Translations under genes and position numbers: made by a program
Shown: one piece after another, positions 9,408-18,781 of the stretch
How positions within the stretch are numbered: the first letter of the stretch is position 1
Layout of the letters: each line of letters opens with the position of its first letter
The notes under the pieces: model-generated
What the model was told of the DNA's origin: nothing
Seen by the model: only the letters and a program-made list of their open reading frames with translations
Databases searched by the model: none
Assembly (NCBI GenBank): GCA_945870025.1
Contig: CAMBQN010000014.1
Span: 1 to 64,000 of the forward strand
Origin: Akkermansia muciniphila
GTDB lineage: Bacteria; Verrucomicrobiota; Kiritimatiellia; RFP12; JAAYNR01
Length of the DNA stretch: 64,000 bases
Direction: 5' to 3'

Positions 9408-9437
9408 TGGACAGCAATCATTGAAAAACGGTATGAT
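9408..9437 (+). promoter_or_regulatory. Candidate sigma-70 promoter for the polysaccharide-lyase-like pair
   Basis: TGGACA at 9408-9413 (five of six to the -35 consensus), an 18-base spacer and TATGAT at 9432-9437 lie 30 bases before the start codon at 9467. The gene to the left is divergent, so this gap should hold its promoter too, though I see none as clear. Confidence 0.45.
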
Positions 9438-9466
9438 ACGCGCGAGACAAAACAGGAGTGCCGTTC

Positions 9467-12124
9467 ATGCGTGATCACAAGCAACGTATCCCTGTCACAC
9501 TCGCCGGTGAGTCCGGCGTGCGCTATGCCCAAGAACCGATGAGCTTCGGCGTGCCCTTCGCCGAGGGGGCGTTTCCCTCCGGCTCGCACCTGCGTGCGGT
9601 CACGGCCGATGGCCGCGAGCTTCCCTTGCAAACTTCCGTCATGACGACCTGGAAGAAGGATCTGAAGGACGTGAAGTGGTTGCTGGCCGATATTCAGGCC
9701 GATCCCGCTGTGGACGGTGAGGCGGTCTTTCTGGAATCATCCTCCGAAAAGCCGACGGCTAATCCAAAACAGGCGCTCACCACCAGTACCCGCAACGGCA
9801 TTCTGACGGTGGATACCGGCGTCCTGCGCCTCAAGATGCGCACCGACTACGAGCGCTGGCGCCTGCGCGAGAACACCTCGCCCTTCGCCGGTTGCCAGAT
9901 CAAAACCGCAGACGGATGGCGTGACGTGTGGCAGGGGGCCGGGCTGCTGCTCTACATGAAGGACCAGCACGGTAATCTCTACACCTCGGAGGGCATTTGT
10001 CCGGCGCCGCGGATTGTCGTGGAGGAACAGGGAGCGCTGCGCGTCTGCCTGCTGGTCACCGGGCACCTCTATTCAGCCCAGGGGCTGCGCTTCTGCCCGT
10101 ATAAGTTGCGCATCCACCTCTACGCAGGAAAAGCCGACCTGCGGATCTTCCACACGTTCATATTCGACCAGGACCCGACCCGCATCCAGTTGAAGGCCAT
10201 CGGACTGAAAGTGTTCGCGAAGACGGGCGATGGCGCGGTGGCCGCAGCCGGCGGAGAAGGGGCGACCGCGCACGCCAGCCGCAATCTGACCCCCGACGTA
10301 AACGGCTATGCCACCATGGGCGCCATCGGATGCGATCAGGTTCGCGACCGTCCGAATTCCGCCAACACCACCTCCGGCCAGCTTTCGATCCTGCAGTCGG
10401 ACGACCTGCACTATGCCGCCCGGTTAAACGATCAGCCCTTTGGCGCTGGCGCCAAGTCGCTGGGATGGGCCAGCCTCAGCGGCCCCGAAGCGAGCGTGGT
10501 AGCCGGCATTCGCGACTTCTGGCAGGAGTATCCGAAGGGGTTCGCCGTGTCGTCCGCCGGCATAGACATCCGCATCTGGCCGGAAGACGCACCCCAGCCG
10601 CTGAGCTTCCTCTCGCCGTTCGATGAGCCGTTTGTCGATTTCCGCGGTACGCGCGATGAGGAAGAGATCAAGCGCCTGATCGCCGAGAACCCAACCGCGC
10701 CGCTGTCGCTAAAGCAGTTCTGGACGGACGACGTCAAATGGATTGAAGACGTAATGGCCCGCCTCGCGCCGGGGCGGAAGATGAGCTACAACGATTTCAT
10801 GGGGCCGTTCACCGGCATTGGCACGGCCAAAACCACCGAGATCGTGCTGCGGTTTGCAGAAGGGCAGATCCCCACGGCTGATGCGGCGGCCTTCGGTGCC
10901 GCCGTGCAGGAGCCGCTGGTTGGTATCGTGGACCCCGGTTCCCTTTGTGGCACCGATGTATTCGGCGGCTTCCTGCCTGCCGGTCACCCGCAGTTCGAGG
11001 AGCTGGACCGGGAGCTGACCGCGTTCCACGAGCGCATCCACGTCAAACCGATCCAGCGCGCGCGACGCTACGGCATGTTCATGTACGGGCACATGATCAA
11101 CGCGCATGCGCCCTCGTGCCCGGACGCGGTGCACAACCTCTATATCAACAGCGACGAACCGGAGAAGGCGCTGCGCTACATCGGCCCCTTCGGCAACGAG
11201 GCCGCCGACAGCGTGCAGTGGGTCTGGAGCCAGTTCCTGCGCAGCGGCCGGCGCTGCGATCTGCGCTGGGCGCAGCTCGCCTCGCGCGCCACGGCGGACA
11301 CCAGCTTCGTGCATGCCTTTCCGAATCACGAAGAGAACGTCGGCTGCATCCACTATCACGGTCCGCACGTCTGGCACAACGGACTCAACCGGTCGCACTC
11401 CAATGTCGGCGGGATCGCGATGGACTACTACGTGACCGGCAACCGCCGACTGCGCGATGTCATCCTCGAGGCGGCGGATGGCCTCGCTGACAACAAGCTG
11501 GAACCGTGTGGTATTGTCAGTTGCTTCGCGCCAATCTCGCGGGAGTTCATCATTCCGGTGGCGATCCTGCTGGAGGCGTACCAGATCAACTGGCACGAGA
11601 AGTACGGCACGCCGGCCGAGCGCTCGCTCAACTGGTTCCTGCGCACGGTGCGTACGCCGGGCTTCTTGCCAAACCACGTGTTCACGCGCGGGCCGCGCGG
11701 CGACTACGCCGAGGTCGAGGGGGAGTGTCACGACGTCGCATGCAACACGGACCAAATGTTGACTCCGGCCTTGCGGCTTTTCCCGTCGAAAGCGCTCCGG
11801 GATTTTATTGTGGCCAGGACAAACCCCGATGGCTTGACGAGCGACCGCGAGCTGGCCGCTGCCGCCCTCGGCGCACGGGATTTCGCGGGTGCCATCCGTA
11901 ACGGCGGCAATCCGGGGATCTATCACCATTCCGCGTGCGACTGGGTGCCGCGATGCTTGAAGCTCGCCGCGCTGGCGGCAGAGAAGGATCCCGGCTTCTG
12001 GAAGTGGGCGGAGAAGTGGACGAAAGAGCAGAAGGCCAATCCGAAACCTCCGCGGCCGATGCCGCCCGAAGTAAAGGGCCGGATCCAACTCGGCGCGCTG
12101 AGCACGGAACCGCACTCGGCATAA
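9467..12124 (+). CDS. PcRGLX/YetA-like protein, copy 1 (possible exo-rhamnogalacturonan lyase)
   Basis: This 885-residue protein resembles the YetA / PcRGLX group (N-terminal RIFT-related barrel, then middle and C-terminal domains). Proven members in family PL26 remove unsaturated disaccharides from rhamnogalacturonan I. Recognisable are the N-terminal SFGVPFAEG, the LRLKMRTDYERWR strand region, and the C-terminal part with NHEENVGCIHYHGPHVWHNG and NRSHSNVGGIAMDYY, rich in His and Tyr as in a polysaccharide-lyase active site. The start at 9467 has AGGAG eight bases upstream. No signal peptide is visible, so it probably acts in the cytoplasm on imported oligosaccharides. Two rhamnosidases nearby fit the substrate. 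Enzymatic activity is inferred, and the assignment comes from memory of the family rather than a search. Confidence 0.72.
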   Translation: MRDHKQRIPVTLAGESGVRYAQEPMSFGVPFAEGAFPSGSHLRAVTADGRELPLQTSVMTTWKKDLKDVKWLLADIQADPAVDGEAVFLESSSEKPTANPKQALTTSTRNGILTVDTGVLRLKMRTDYERWRLRENTSPFAGCQIKTADGWRDVWQGAGLLLYMKDQHGNLYTSEGICPAPRIVVEEQGALRVCLLVTGHLYSAQGLRFCPYKLRIHLYAGKADLRIFHTFIFDQDPTRIQLKAIGLKVFAKTGDGAVAAAGGEGATAHASRNLTPDVNGYATMGAIGCDQVRDRPNSANTTSGQLSILQSDDLHYAARLNDQPFGAGAKSLGWASLSGPEASVVAGIRDFWQEYPKGFAVSSAGIDIRIWPEDAPQPLSFLSPFDEPFVDFRGTRDEEEIKRLIAENPTAPLSLKQFWTDDVKWIEDVMARLAPGRKMSYNDFMGPFTGIGTAKTTEIVLRFAEGQIPTADAAAFGAAVQEPLVGIVDPGSLCGTDVFGGFLPAGHPQFEELDRELTAFHERIHVKPIQRARRYGMFMYGHMINAHAPSCPDAVHNLYINSDEPEKALRYIGPFGNEAADSVQWVWSQFLRSGRRCDLRWAQLASRATADTSFVHAFPNHEENVGCIHYHGPHVWHNGLNRSHSNVGGIAMDYYVTGNRRLRDVILEAADGLADNKLEPCGIVSCFAPISREFIIPVAILLEAYQINWHEKYGTPAERSLNWFLRTVRTPGFLPNHVFTRGPRGDYAEVEGECHDVACNTDQMLTPALRLFPSKALRDFIVARTNPDGLTSDRELAAAALGARDFAGAIRNGGNPGIYHHSACDWVPRCLKLAALAAEKDPGFWKWAEKWTKEQKANPKPPRPMPPEVKGRIQLGALSTEPHSA

Positions 12125-12157
12125 CCCGCGAAGACAGAACAACGAGGAGGCAAACAG

Positions 12158-14848
12158 ATGACAGCCACCAGCAAGCGCATTCCCGTGAAACTAGCCGGCG
12201 AGTCCGGCGTCCGATACGGCAGCGAACCCATAACCTTCGGCGTTCCCTTTGCCGAAGGTGCCCTCCCGGCCGGCGCGCACCTGCGTGCCGTACGGGCTGA
12301 CGGCAAGGAACTGCCCCTGCAAACCTCTCCGGTGACGACCTGGAAGAAAGACCTCAAGGACGTCAAATGGATCGTTGCCGATTTGCAAGCCGACCCCGCC
12401 GTGGACGGGGAGACGGTGTTTCTGGAGCCGATCACGTCGGACAAGTCGGACCGGTCCGACAAGACCAGCTCGATTACCATCACCAACGCCAACGGCATCA
12501 TGACCGTGGACACCGGCGCGCTCCGCCTCAAGATGCGCACCGACTACGAGCGCTGGCGCCTGCGCGAGAACACCTCGCCCTTTGCCGGTTGTCAGATCAA
12601 GACTGCGGACGGCTGGCGCGATGTATGGCAGGGGACCGGTCTGCTGCTCTACATGAAAGACCAGCACGGCAATCTCTACACCTCGGAGGGGATCTGCCCT
12701 GCGCCGCGAATTGTCGTGGAGGAACAGGGAGCCCTGCGCGTCTGCCTGCTGGTCACCGGACACCTCTATTCCGCCCAGGGACTGCGTTTCTGCCCCTACA
12801 AGTTGCGCATCCACCTCTATGCCGGAAAAGCCGACCTGCGGATCTTCCACACGTTCGTTTTTGATCAGGACCCGACCCGCATCCAGTTGAAGGCTATCGG
12901 ATTGAAAGTGTTCGCGAAGACGGGCGACGGCGCCGTGGCGGCCGTGGGCGGGGAAGGCGCGATTGCGCACGCCAACCGCAATCTGACCCCCGACGTGAAC
13001 GGCTATGCCACCATGGGCGCCATTGGTTGCGACCAGGTGCGCGAGCGGCCCAATCTCACCAACACCACCTCCGGCCAGCTTTCGATCCTGCAATTCGACG
13101 ACCTGCACTATGCCGCCCGGTTGAACGATCAGCCCTTTGGCGCTGGCGGCAAGGCGACGGGCTGGGCCAGCCTCAGCGGACCCGAGGCGAGCGTGGTGGC
13201 CGGCATCCGCGACTTTTGGCAGGAGTATCCGAAGGGGTTTGCCGTGTCGTCCGCCGGTATCGACATTCGCATCTGGCCGGAAGACGCGCCTCAGCCGCTC
13301 AGCTTCCTGTGTCCGTTTGATGAGCCGCCGATCGATTTCCACGGCACGCGGGACGAGGAGGAGATCAAGCGCCTGATCGCCGAGAACCCGACCGCGCCGC
13401 TGTCGCTGCGGCAGTTCCACACAGACGACGTCAAATGGATTGAAGACGTGATGGCCCGCCTCGCGCCGGGGCGGAAGATGAGCTACAACGATTTCATGGG
13501 GCCGTTCACCGGCATTGGCACGGCCAAGACCACCGAGATCGTGCTGCGGTTTACGGAGGGGCAGATCCCCACGGCCGATGCCGCCGCCTTCGGCGCCGCC
13601 GTGCAGGAACCGCTCGTCGGCATCGTGGACCCCGGCTACCTTTGCGGCACCGATGTGTTCGGCGGCTTCCTGCCTGCCGGTCACCCGCATTTCGAAGAGC
13701 TGGACCGGGAGCTGACGGCGTTCCACGAGCGCATCCACGTCAAACCGATCCAGCGCGCGCGACGCTACGGCATGTTCATGTATGGACACATGATTAACGC
13801 GCATTCGCCCTCGACGCCGGACGCGGTGCATAACCTCTACATCAATAGCGACGAACCGGAGAAGGCGCTGCGTTACGTCGGGCCCTTCGGCAACGAGGCC
13901 GCCGACAGCGTGCAGTGGGTCTGGAGCCAGTTCCTGCGCAGCGGCCGGCGCTGCGATCTGCGCTGGGCGCAGCTCGCTTCACGTGCCACGGCCGACACCA
14001 GCTTCGTGCATGCCTTCCCGGGCCACGAAGAAAACGTCGGCTGCATCCACTACCACGGGCCGCACGTCTGGCACAACGGACTCAACCGGTCGCACTCCAA
14101 TGTCGGCGGGATCGCGATGGACTACTACGTGACCGGCAACCGCCGGCTGCGCGATGTCATCCTCGAGGCGGCGGACGGCCTCGCCGACAACAAGCTGGAA
14201 CCCTGCGGGATCATCACCTGCTTCGCGCCCATCTCGCGGGAGTTCGTCATTCCGGTGGCGATCCTGCTGGAGGCGTACCAGATCAACTGGCATGAGAAGT
14301 ACGGCACGCCGGCCGAGCGCTCGGTCAACTGGTTCCTGCGCACGGTGCGCACGCCGGGCTTCTTTCCCGCGCACGTGTTCACGCGCGGGCCGCGCGGCGA
14401 CCACGCCGAGGTCGAGGGGGAGGGTCTCGGCGTCTGCTGCAACGAGAGCCAGATGCTGCATCCCGCCATGCGCCTCTTTCCGTCTAAAGCGCTCCGGGAT
14501 TTTATTGCGGCCAACGGCGGGACAAACCCCGGTGATGTAACGAGCGAACGCGAGCAGGCCGCTGTCGCGGCGGGGATAAGCGGGTTCGCGGATGCGATCC
14601 GTAACGGCGGCAATCCGGGCCTCTACTGGCAATCCGCGTGCGACTGGGTGCCGCGCTCCATGAAGCTCGCCGCGCTGGCGGCGGAGAAGGATCCAGGCTT
14701 CTGGGAGTGGGCGGCGAAGTGGGCGGAACAGCAGAAGGCCAATCCGAAGCCACCACGGCCGATGCCGCCTGAAGTAAAGGGTCGGATCCAGCTCGGCGCG
14801 TTGAGCACGGAGCCGCACCCGGCAGACGGTCAGACCGCAATCGGATGA
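12158..14848 (+). CDS. PcRGLX/YetA-like protein, copy 2
   Basis: An 896-residue near-copy of the preceding gene. Almost every segment aligns without gaps, and the two DNA sequences stay very close even at third codon positions, so the duplication is recent or the copies are kept alike by gene conversion. Differences concentrate in a linker near residues 85-105, where this copy has an SDKSDRSDK tract encoded by three 9-base repeats, and around residues 780-830. Its ATG at 12158 has a strong AGGAGG site, 33 bases after copy 1, so they form an operon. Function is as for copy 1; the variable C-terminal third may give different oligosaccharide preference. Confidence 0.72.
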   Translation: MTATSKRIPVKLAGESGVRYGSEPITFGVPFAEGALPAGAHLRAVRADGKELPLQTSPVTTWKKDLKDVKWIVADLQADPAVDGETVFLEPITSDKSDRSDKTSSITITNANGIMTVDTGALRLKMRTDYERWRLRENTSPFAGCQIKTADGWRDVWQGTGLLLYMKDQHGNLYTSEGICPAPRIVVEEQGALRVCLLVTGHLYSAQGLRFCPYKLRIHLYAGKADLRIFHTFVFDQDPTRIQLKAIGLKVFAKTGDGAVAAVGGEGAIAHANRNLTPDVNGYATMGAIGCDQVRERPNLTNTTSGQLSILQFDDLHYAARLNDQPFGAGGKATGWASLSGPEASVVAGIRDFWQEYPKGFAVSSAGIDIRIWPEDAPQPLSFLCPFDEPPIDFHGTRDEEEIKRLIAENPTAPLSLRQFHTDDVKWIEDVMARLAPGRKMSYNDFMGPFTGIGTAKTTEIVLRFTEGQIPTADAAAFGAAVQEPLVGIVDPGYLCGTDVFGGFLPAGHPHFEELDRELTAFHERIHVKPIQRARRYGMFMYGHMINAHSPSTPDAVHNLYINSDEPEKALRYVGPFGNEAADSVQWVWSQFLRSGRRCDLRWAQLASRATADTSFVHAFPGHEENVGCIHYHGPHVWHNGLNRSHSNVGGIAMDYYVTGNRRLRDVILEAADGLADNKLEPCGIITCFAPISREFVIPVAILLEAYQINWHEKYGTPAERSVNWFLRTVRTPGFFPAHVFTRGPRGDHAEVEGEGLGVCCNESQMLHPAMRLFPSKALRDFIAANGGTNPGDVTSEREQAAVAAGISGFADAIRNGGNPGLYWQSACDWVPRSMKLAALAAEKDPGFWEWAAKWAEQQKANPKPPRPMPPEVKGRIQLGALSTEPHPADGQTAIG
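12437..12463 (+). repeat. In-frame 9-base repeat (x3) in copy 2
   Basis: TCGGACAAG, TCGGACCGG and TCCGACAAG follow each other and encode SDK-SDR-SDK. Copy 1 has an unrelated sequence at this point. A related nonamer (GATCCGTCS twice, encoding DPSDPS) occurs in the DUF3786 gene near 26406-26430. Confidence 0.75.
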
Positions 14849-16185
14849 AGGTGTCAAAAATGCGAACTGCTAGCCGGATCTTCTTTCAGGTCACCGCCCG
14901 GTTCTGTCTGATGATTGCGATACTTGCTGTGAGCGCAGTCGGATGCACCGTGCTATCCATACGCAAGCCATCGACGCCGCCTTGGCCGGCGGTTCCGGTG
15001 AGGACCATACAGGTCATTCCCATGGGGTGGCCTGACCAGGAGCCAATTCCCGCTGGTGAGGGAGTCCGCATTGCCGCCGGCGCGATGGAGTCCCCGGCAC
15101 ATCAGGCACGGGTCCTCATCGAGACTGAGGCGGGCGAGGCCGGGGTAAGCGTGCCGGTCCAAGTTGTCGGGGGCAAAGGCCGGAGTCACGGCGGCGACGC
15201 CCGGTTGACCATGGACGGCGTTACGGCTTTCGGAGGAGGCCCATCCGTATTGGTAACCACTGGCGAGAAAGGAAGGATTTCGGGAATGCTCACCTCAAGT
15301 GAATGCATGGGCACTTGCTTCATCGTCGCGGGCAATATGGACACCATGCTCCGTTTCTCGAGCTTTGACTTGTGTGGCGGCGAAACAGACTGGAGTGACC
15401 TGCCGCCCGGCGTCTACACCAATACACTTGTATTTCGGCACAGCCTAATCTGTGGATCAGGGAGCCGTGACGACCACATGCTGCCGCTAACCAATCACGA
15501 AATCCATGTGTTTGCCGAAAGACTGGTTTGGCTGGACACCAACGGCGTCGAATCCGTCGCCTTAAACATCCCGACGAACCCGGCGGACCTTAGTGCGTGG
15601 GTTGTCTTTCCGACCAACGGCATCTACACGGATGCCGAGGGAAAGCTCTCGTATTCCTTCACCATCACGCCGGCGTGCGCCCGGGTGAAGCACCTCCATT
15701 CCGAGGTCTATGACTACTCCGTCTGGGCGGAGGGCGGAGACCCCTTTTCCTCGTTTCCGCCGTATTATTCAAGGAAGATCCCGGCGTTCACCACGGCGCC
15801 AACGAATTTGGAGGAGCGTCTGCGGCAGATAGTCGTCCCATACGTGGATTGCCGGCAACTCGCCGTGCCCAAGGCCATCGCCTATCTGGAAGCCGCCTGC
15901 GAGAGGTATGAGACACCTGGCCCCGGACGGAAGGGGCGGATACGCATAATTCTCGAAGGCGAGATCCAGACACCTGAGACCGACAACACCGTCACGTTTC
16001 TCGCACAACATATCAGCGCATGGGATTGCGCGAAGATCATCGCGGAGATCTCTGGGCGCAAGTGTTCCGTTCGTGATCGCCGAACCCTTGTCGTCGCCCC
16101 CCGTGGCGACGAGCCGTCGGGCGCTCAAGGGGCTGACGAGAACGACACCATGAGACAAGACCCATTTCGGACCGACGGGAGTTGA
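14845..16185 (+). CDS. Lipoprotein with a domain shared with the HExxH protein, and an STN-like C-terminus
   Basis: A 446-residue protein overlapping the previous gene by 4 bases (ATGA). It has an N-terminal membrane segment with a lipobox ending AVSAVGC (Cys about residue 34). The middle (about 80-300) is clearly related to residues of about 200-410 of the large secreted protein at 44924: GRISGMLTSSE against GVISGVMTSSD, then GVYTNTLVFRH against GVLTNFLTLRH, then PADLSAWVVF against PMDLSSWAYF, then YDYSVWAEG against YDWSVWLAS. The C-terminal 110 residues (VDCRQLAVPKAIAYLEAAC, VTFLAQHISAWDCAKIIAE, RRTLVVAP) resemble the STN/secretin-type short domain common in PVC bacteria. No enzymatic function can be assigned. 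An inner ATG at 14860 is an alternative start. Confidence 0.7.
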   Translation: MKVSKMRTASRIFFQVTARFCLMIAILAVSAVGCTVLSIRKPSTPPWPAVPVRTIQVIPMGWPDQEPIPAGEGVRIAAGAMESPAHQARVLIETEAGEAGVSVPVQVVGGKGRSHGGDARLTMDGVTAFGGGPSVLVTTGEKGRISGMLTSSECMGTCFIVAGNMDTMLRFSSFDLCGGETDWSDLPPGVYTNTLVFRHSLICGSGSRDDHMLPLTNHEIHVFAERLVWLDTNGVESVALNIPTNPADLSAWVVFPTNGIYTDAEGKLSYSFTITPACARVKHLHSEVYDYSVWAEGGDPFSSFPPYYSRKIPAFTTAPTNLEERLRQIVVPYVDCRQLAVPKAIAYLEAACERYETPGPGRKGRIRIILEGEIQTPETDNTVTFLAQHISAWDCAKIIAEISGRKCSVRDRRTLVVAPRGDEPSGAQGADENDTMRQDPFRTDGS

Positions 16186-16250
16186 CAGTTGTACTGTGAG
16201 AAGGCAAACGCTGCCCCCAACGCAGCCGGACTGATTCGGCGATTGCAGTG

Positions 16251-18482
16251 ATGCATATGGAGACAACCTTGCAGGATGTGCGATGGATCGGGGGGTGCCT
16301 GGGCAGTTCGAGGGCACCGCTGTTGCGCCGGGAGTTCAGTCTGGGCGGCGGGATGCTCTCGGCGGAGCTGCGCATCAGCGGTTTGGGCTATTATGAGGCG
16401 TGGATCAATGGCCAGCGGGTTGGCGACCAGGTCCTCGATCCCGCCCAGACCGACTACGAGACGCGCGTCTTCTACGCCTCGCACGACGTGACGGGCCTGA
16501 TCCTGGAGGGAACCAACGCCCTCGGCGTGATGCTCGGGAATGGCTGGTACAACCAGAACCTCGTCTGGTCCGCCGACATGGCGTATGGTGTGCCCCGCCT
16601 GTGGGCCGAGCTGACCGTCCGGATGGCGGACGGCTCCTCTCGCGTGATCCGCACCGACGAGACGTGGCGCTGCACGGACGGTCCCGTGGTCAGCAACAAC
16701 ATCTATGCCGGTGAGACCTACGATGCGCGGCTGGAGCTTCCGGGATGGACCTCGCCGGGATTCGCCGACGGGACATGGCGTCCCGTGACGCTGTCGGAGC
16801 CGCCGGGCGGCCGCCTGGAGCCACAGCCCATTCCGTCCATCCGGAGAATCGAGGAGCTGAAGCCGGTCACGCTCGGCGAGCTTCAGCCCGGCATCTTTGT
16901 CGCCGACCTGGGACAGAATTTCTCCGGCTGGGTGCGCATCCGCGTGCAGGCCGCGGCGGGGACCGAAATCAGGATGAAGTTCGCCGAGGCGGTATTTCCG
17001 GACGGCAGGGTCGACACCGCGAGCACCGGCGTATTCGCGACGAAAGTCGAGCAGGTCGACACCTATATTTGCAAGGGAGAGGGGACGGAAATCTGGGAGC
17101 CGCGCTTCACCTATCACGGGTTCCGCTATGTCGAGATCACGGGCTGGCCCGGCCGACCGGGGGCGGACGACCTGACCGGCGTAGTGGTGCACACGGTGCT
17201 GGAGCAGGCCGGGAGCTTCGAGTGCTCGGATGCCCGGCTGAACCAGCTTCACCGCATGGCGCTCTGGACGCACCGCAGTAACGTGCACGGACTTCCAGAG
17301 GATTGCCCTGCCCGCGAACGGTGCGGGTGGCTCGGCGACGCCCATATCGTCTGCGAGTATTCGCTCTTCAATTTCCGCTCGGAGAGCCTATGGGAGAAAT
17401 ACCTCGACGACATCGAGACCAACCGGGCCTTGAGCGGCGGCCTGCCGGGCCACATCGCGCCGGGCCGGCGGCGTTGGCATCCGGCCAGCCCGGACTGGAT
17501 GGCGGCCTTCATCCTGATCCCATGGTTTCTCTACGTCCATGGTGGTAATCGTCGCGTTCTCGGTAAGCACTGGGACGGCATGCGCGCCGTGATGGAGCAT
17601 TTCGGATCCAACGCACAGGACGGGATCCTGTCCGGCGGGCTGGGCGACTGGTGCGATCCGAAGAACCGGTGCAACCCAACCTACACTCCGGAGGCGATTA
17701 CCACCACGATGTGGTTCTGGCGCTGCGCGGACATCATGGCGAAGGTCGCGGGTGTGTTGGCCAGGGGCGATGATGCGAAGCGCTATGCGGAATGGGCGGC
17801 GAGTATACTGCCGGCGTTCCATGCGAAGTTCTTTGACCGGGCGAGCGGTACGTACGGATCGCAGACCGCGAACGCCATGGCGCTGTGCTTCGGGTTGGTG
17901 CCCAAAGTCGCGGAAGATGCGGTGGTTCAAAGTCTGGTGAAGGACATACGCGAGACCCACCAGATGCACCCTTCAGTCGGCATCATGGGACTGCGGTTCC
18001 TGTTCGAGGCCCTGACCGAACACGGATACGGCGAGATCGCTCTGGCGCTGCTGCGCCAGGACACCTACCCGAGCTTCGGGGATCTGATCCGGCGCGGGGC
18101 GACCACGCTCTGGGAATACTGGGGGGAGCCGGAGATCGACCAGGCCGAGGGGCCGCGCTCGCTGAGCCACCCGATGATGGGCGGATTCGACAACTGGTTC
18201 TACAACACGCTCGCGGGGATCCGCCCGGACCCCGACGTCCCCGGCTTCCGGCATTTCTTCCTCGCACCACATCCGATTCCGTCCCTGGAATGGGTGCGCT
18301 GCCACCACGACTGCGCCTTCGGCCGGATCGAAAGCCACTGGCGCTGCGATGGCCGGCGCTTCGACTGGGAGATCGTGGTTCCGCCGGGAACCCGAGCCAC
18401 GGCCACGCTCCCTTTCGCGCGCCATTTCGAGACCCTGAAGCCGGGTCGGCACAGCCGCTCGCTGGCCTTGTCCGCGTCTTGA
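16251..18482 (+). CDS. Alpha-L-rhamnosidase, GH78 type
   Basis: The 743-residue protein has the GH78 layout: an N-terminal carbohydrate-binding-like domain (GLGYYEAWINGQRVGDQVLDP, SYDT-like DYETRVFY), a concanavalin-like domain (FVADLGQNFSGWVRI), then an alpha/alpha barrel with the diagnostic DCPARERCGWLGD at residues 351-363 that carries the proposed acidic catalytic residues. Further on are TTLWEYWGEPE and SLSHPMMGGFDNWFY. It should release terminal L-rhamnose, matching the neighbouring rhamnogalacturonan-lyase-like pair. There is no signal peptide. The start is uncertain: GTG 16248, ATG 16251 and ATG 16257 are all possible and none has a clear ribosome site. Confidence 0.93.
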   Translation: MHMETTLQDVRWIGGCLGSSRAPLLRREFSLGGGMLSAELRISGLGYYEAWINGQRVGDQVLDPAQTDYETRVFYASHDVTGLILEGTNALGVMLGNGWYNQNLVWSADMAYGVPRLWAELTVRMADGSSRVIRTDETWRCTDGPVVSNNIYAGETYDARLELPGWTSPGFADGTWRPVTLSEPPGGRLEPQPIPSIRRIEELKPVTLGELQPGIFVADLGQNFSGWVRIRVQAAAGTEIRMKFAEAVFPDGRVDTASTGVFATKVEQVDTYICKGEGTEIWEPRFTYHGFRYVEITGWPGRPGADDLTGVVVHTVLEQAGSFECSDARLNQLHRMALWTHRSNVHGLPEDCPARERCGWLGDAHIVCEYSLFNFRSESLWEKYLDDIETNRALSGGLPGHIAPGRRRWHPASPDWMAAFILIPWFLYVHGGNRRVLGKHWDGMRAVMEHFGSNAQDGILSGGLGDWCDPKNRCNPTYTPEAITTTMWFWRCADIMAKVAGVLARGDDAKRYAEWAASILPAFHAKFFDRASGTYGSQTANAMALCFGLVPKVAEDAVVQSLVKDIRETHQMHPSVGIMGLRFLFEALTEHGYGEIALALLRQDTYPSFGDLIRRGATTLWEYWGEPEIDQAEGPRSLSHPMMGGFDNWFYNTLAGIRPDPDVPGFRHFFLAPHPIPSLEWVRCHHDCAFGRIESHWRCDGRRFDWEIVVPPGTRATATLPFARHFETLKPGRHSRSLALSAS

Positions 18483-18490
18483 CCAATCAG

Positions 18491-18534
18491 AAAATGCAAC
18501 TGGTTTGAATCGGATGGTTGGCATTTCCGTTTTT
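18491..18534 (+). terminator. Candidate intrinsic terminator after the GH78 gene
   Basis: AAATGC-AAC pairs with GTTGGCATTT across a 16-base loop (one bulge), and five T bases follow at 18530-18534. It lies 9 bases after the stop codon at 18482. Confidence 0.45.
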
Positions 18535-18593
18535 GTGTTGCGCGCCGCGCCATCGCCTGTTTGGCCCACTATTTGTGTTAGCTTAACACCTCC

Positions 18594-18632
18594 CGGCTCA
18601 GACCGGCCACTCGACCGAATGCGTACCGGCGG
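18594..18632 (-). pseudogene. Remnant of the 3' end of a rhamnosidase gene
   Basis: These 39 bases match 20982-21020, the 3' end of the second rhamnosidase gene, with two differences, and in the same reading frame they encode GTHSVEWPV followed by a stop (the intact gene ends GTHSVEWPA). The match fades on both sides, so this is a leftover of a duplicated or recombined gene end. It lies in the 299-base gap 18483-18781, which otherwise holds only the terminator-like hairpin. Confidence 0.65.
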
Positions 18633-18781
18633 CGTGAGCGGGACGTGCGTGCAGAAGGAGTGAAGACCCGTCGATCTGCATGAGGTTCCTGTAGCCACCC
18701 CCAGGCGCTCGGGTTCTCCTAGCCAACCATGACCCGTGCAATCCAGCGCCTGTACCTGGAATGCGGCGGACAGGAACGCTT

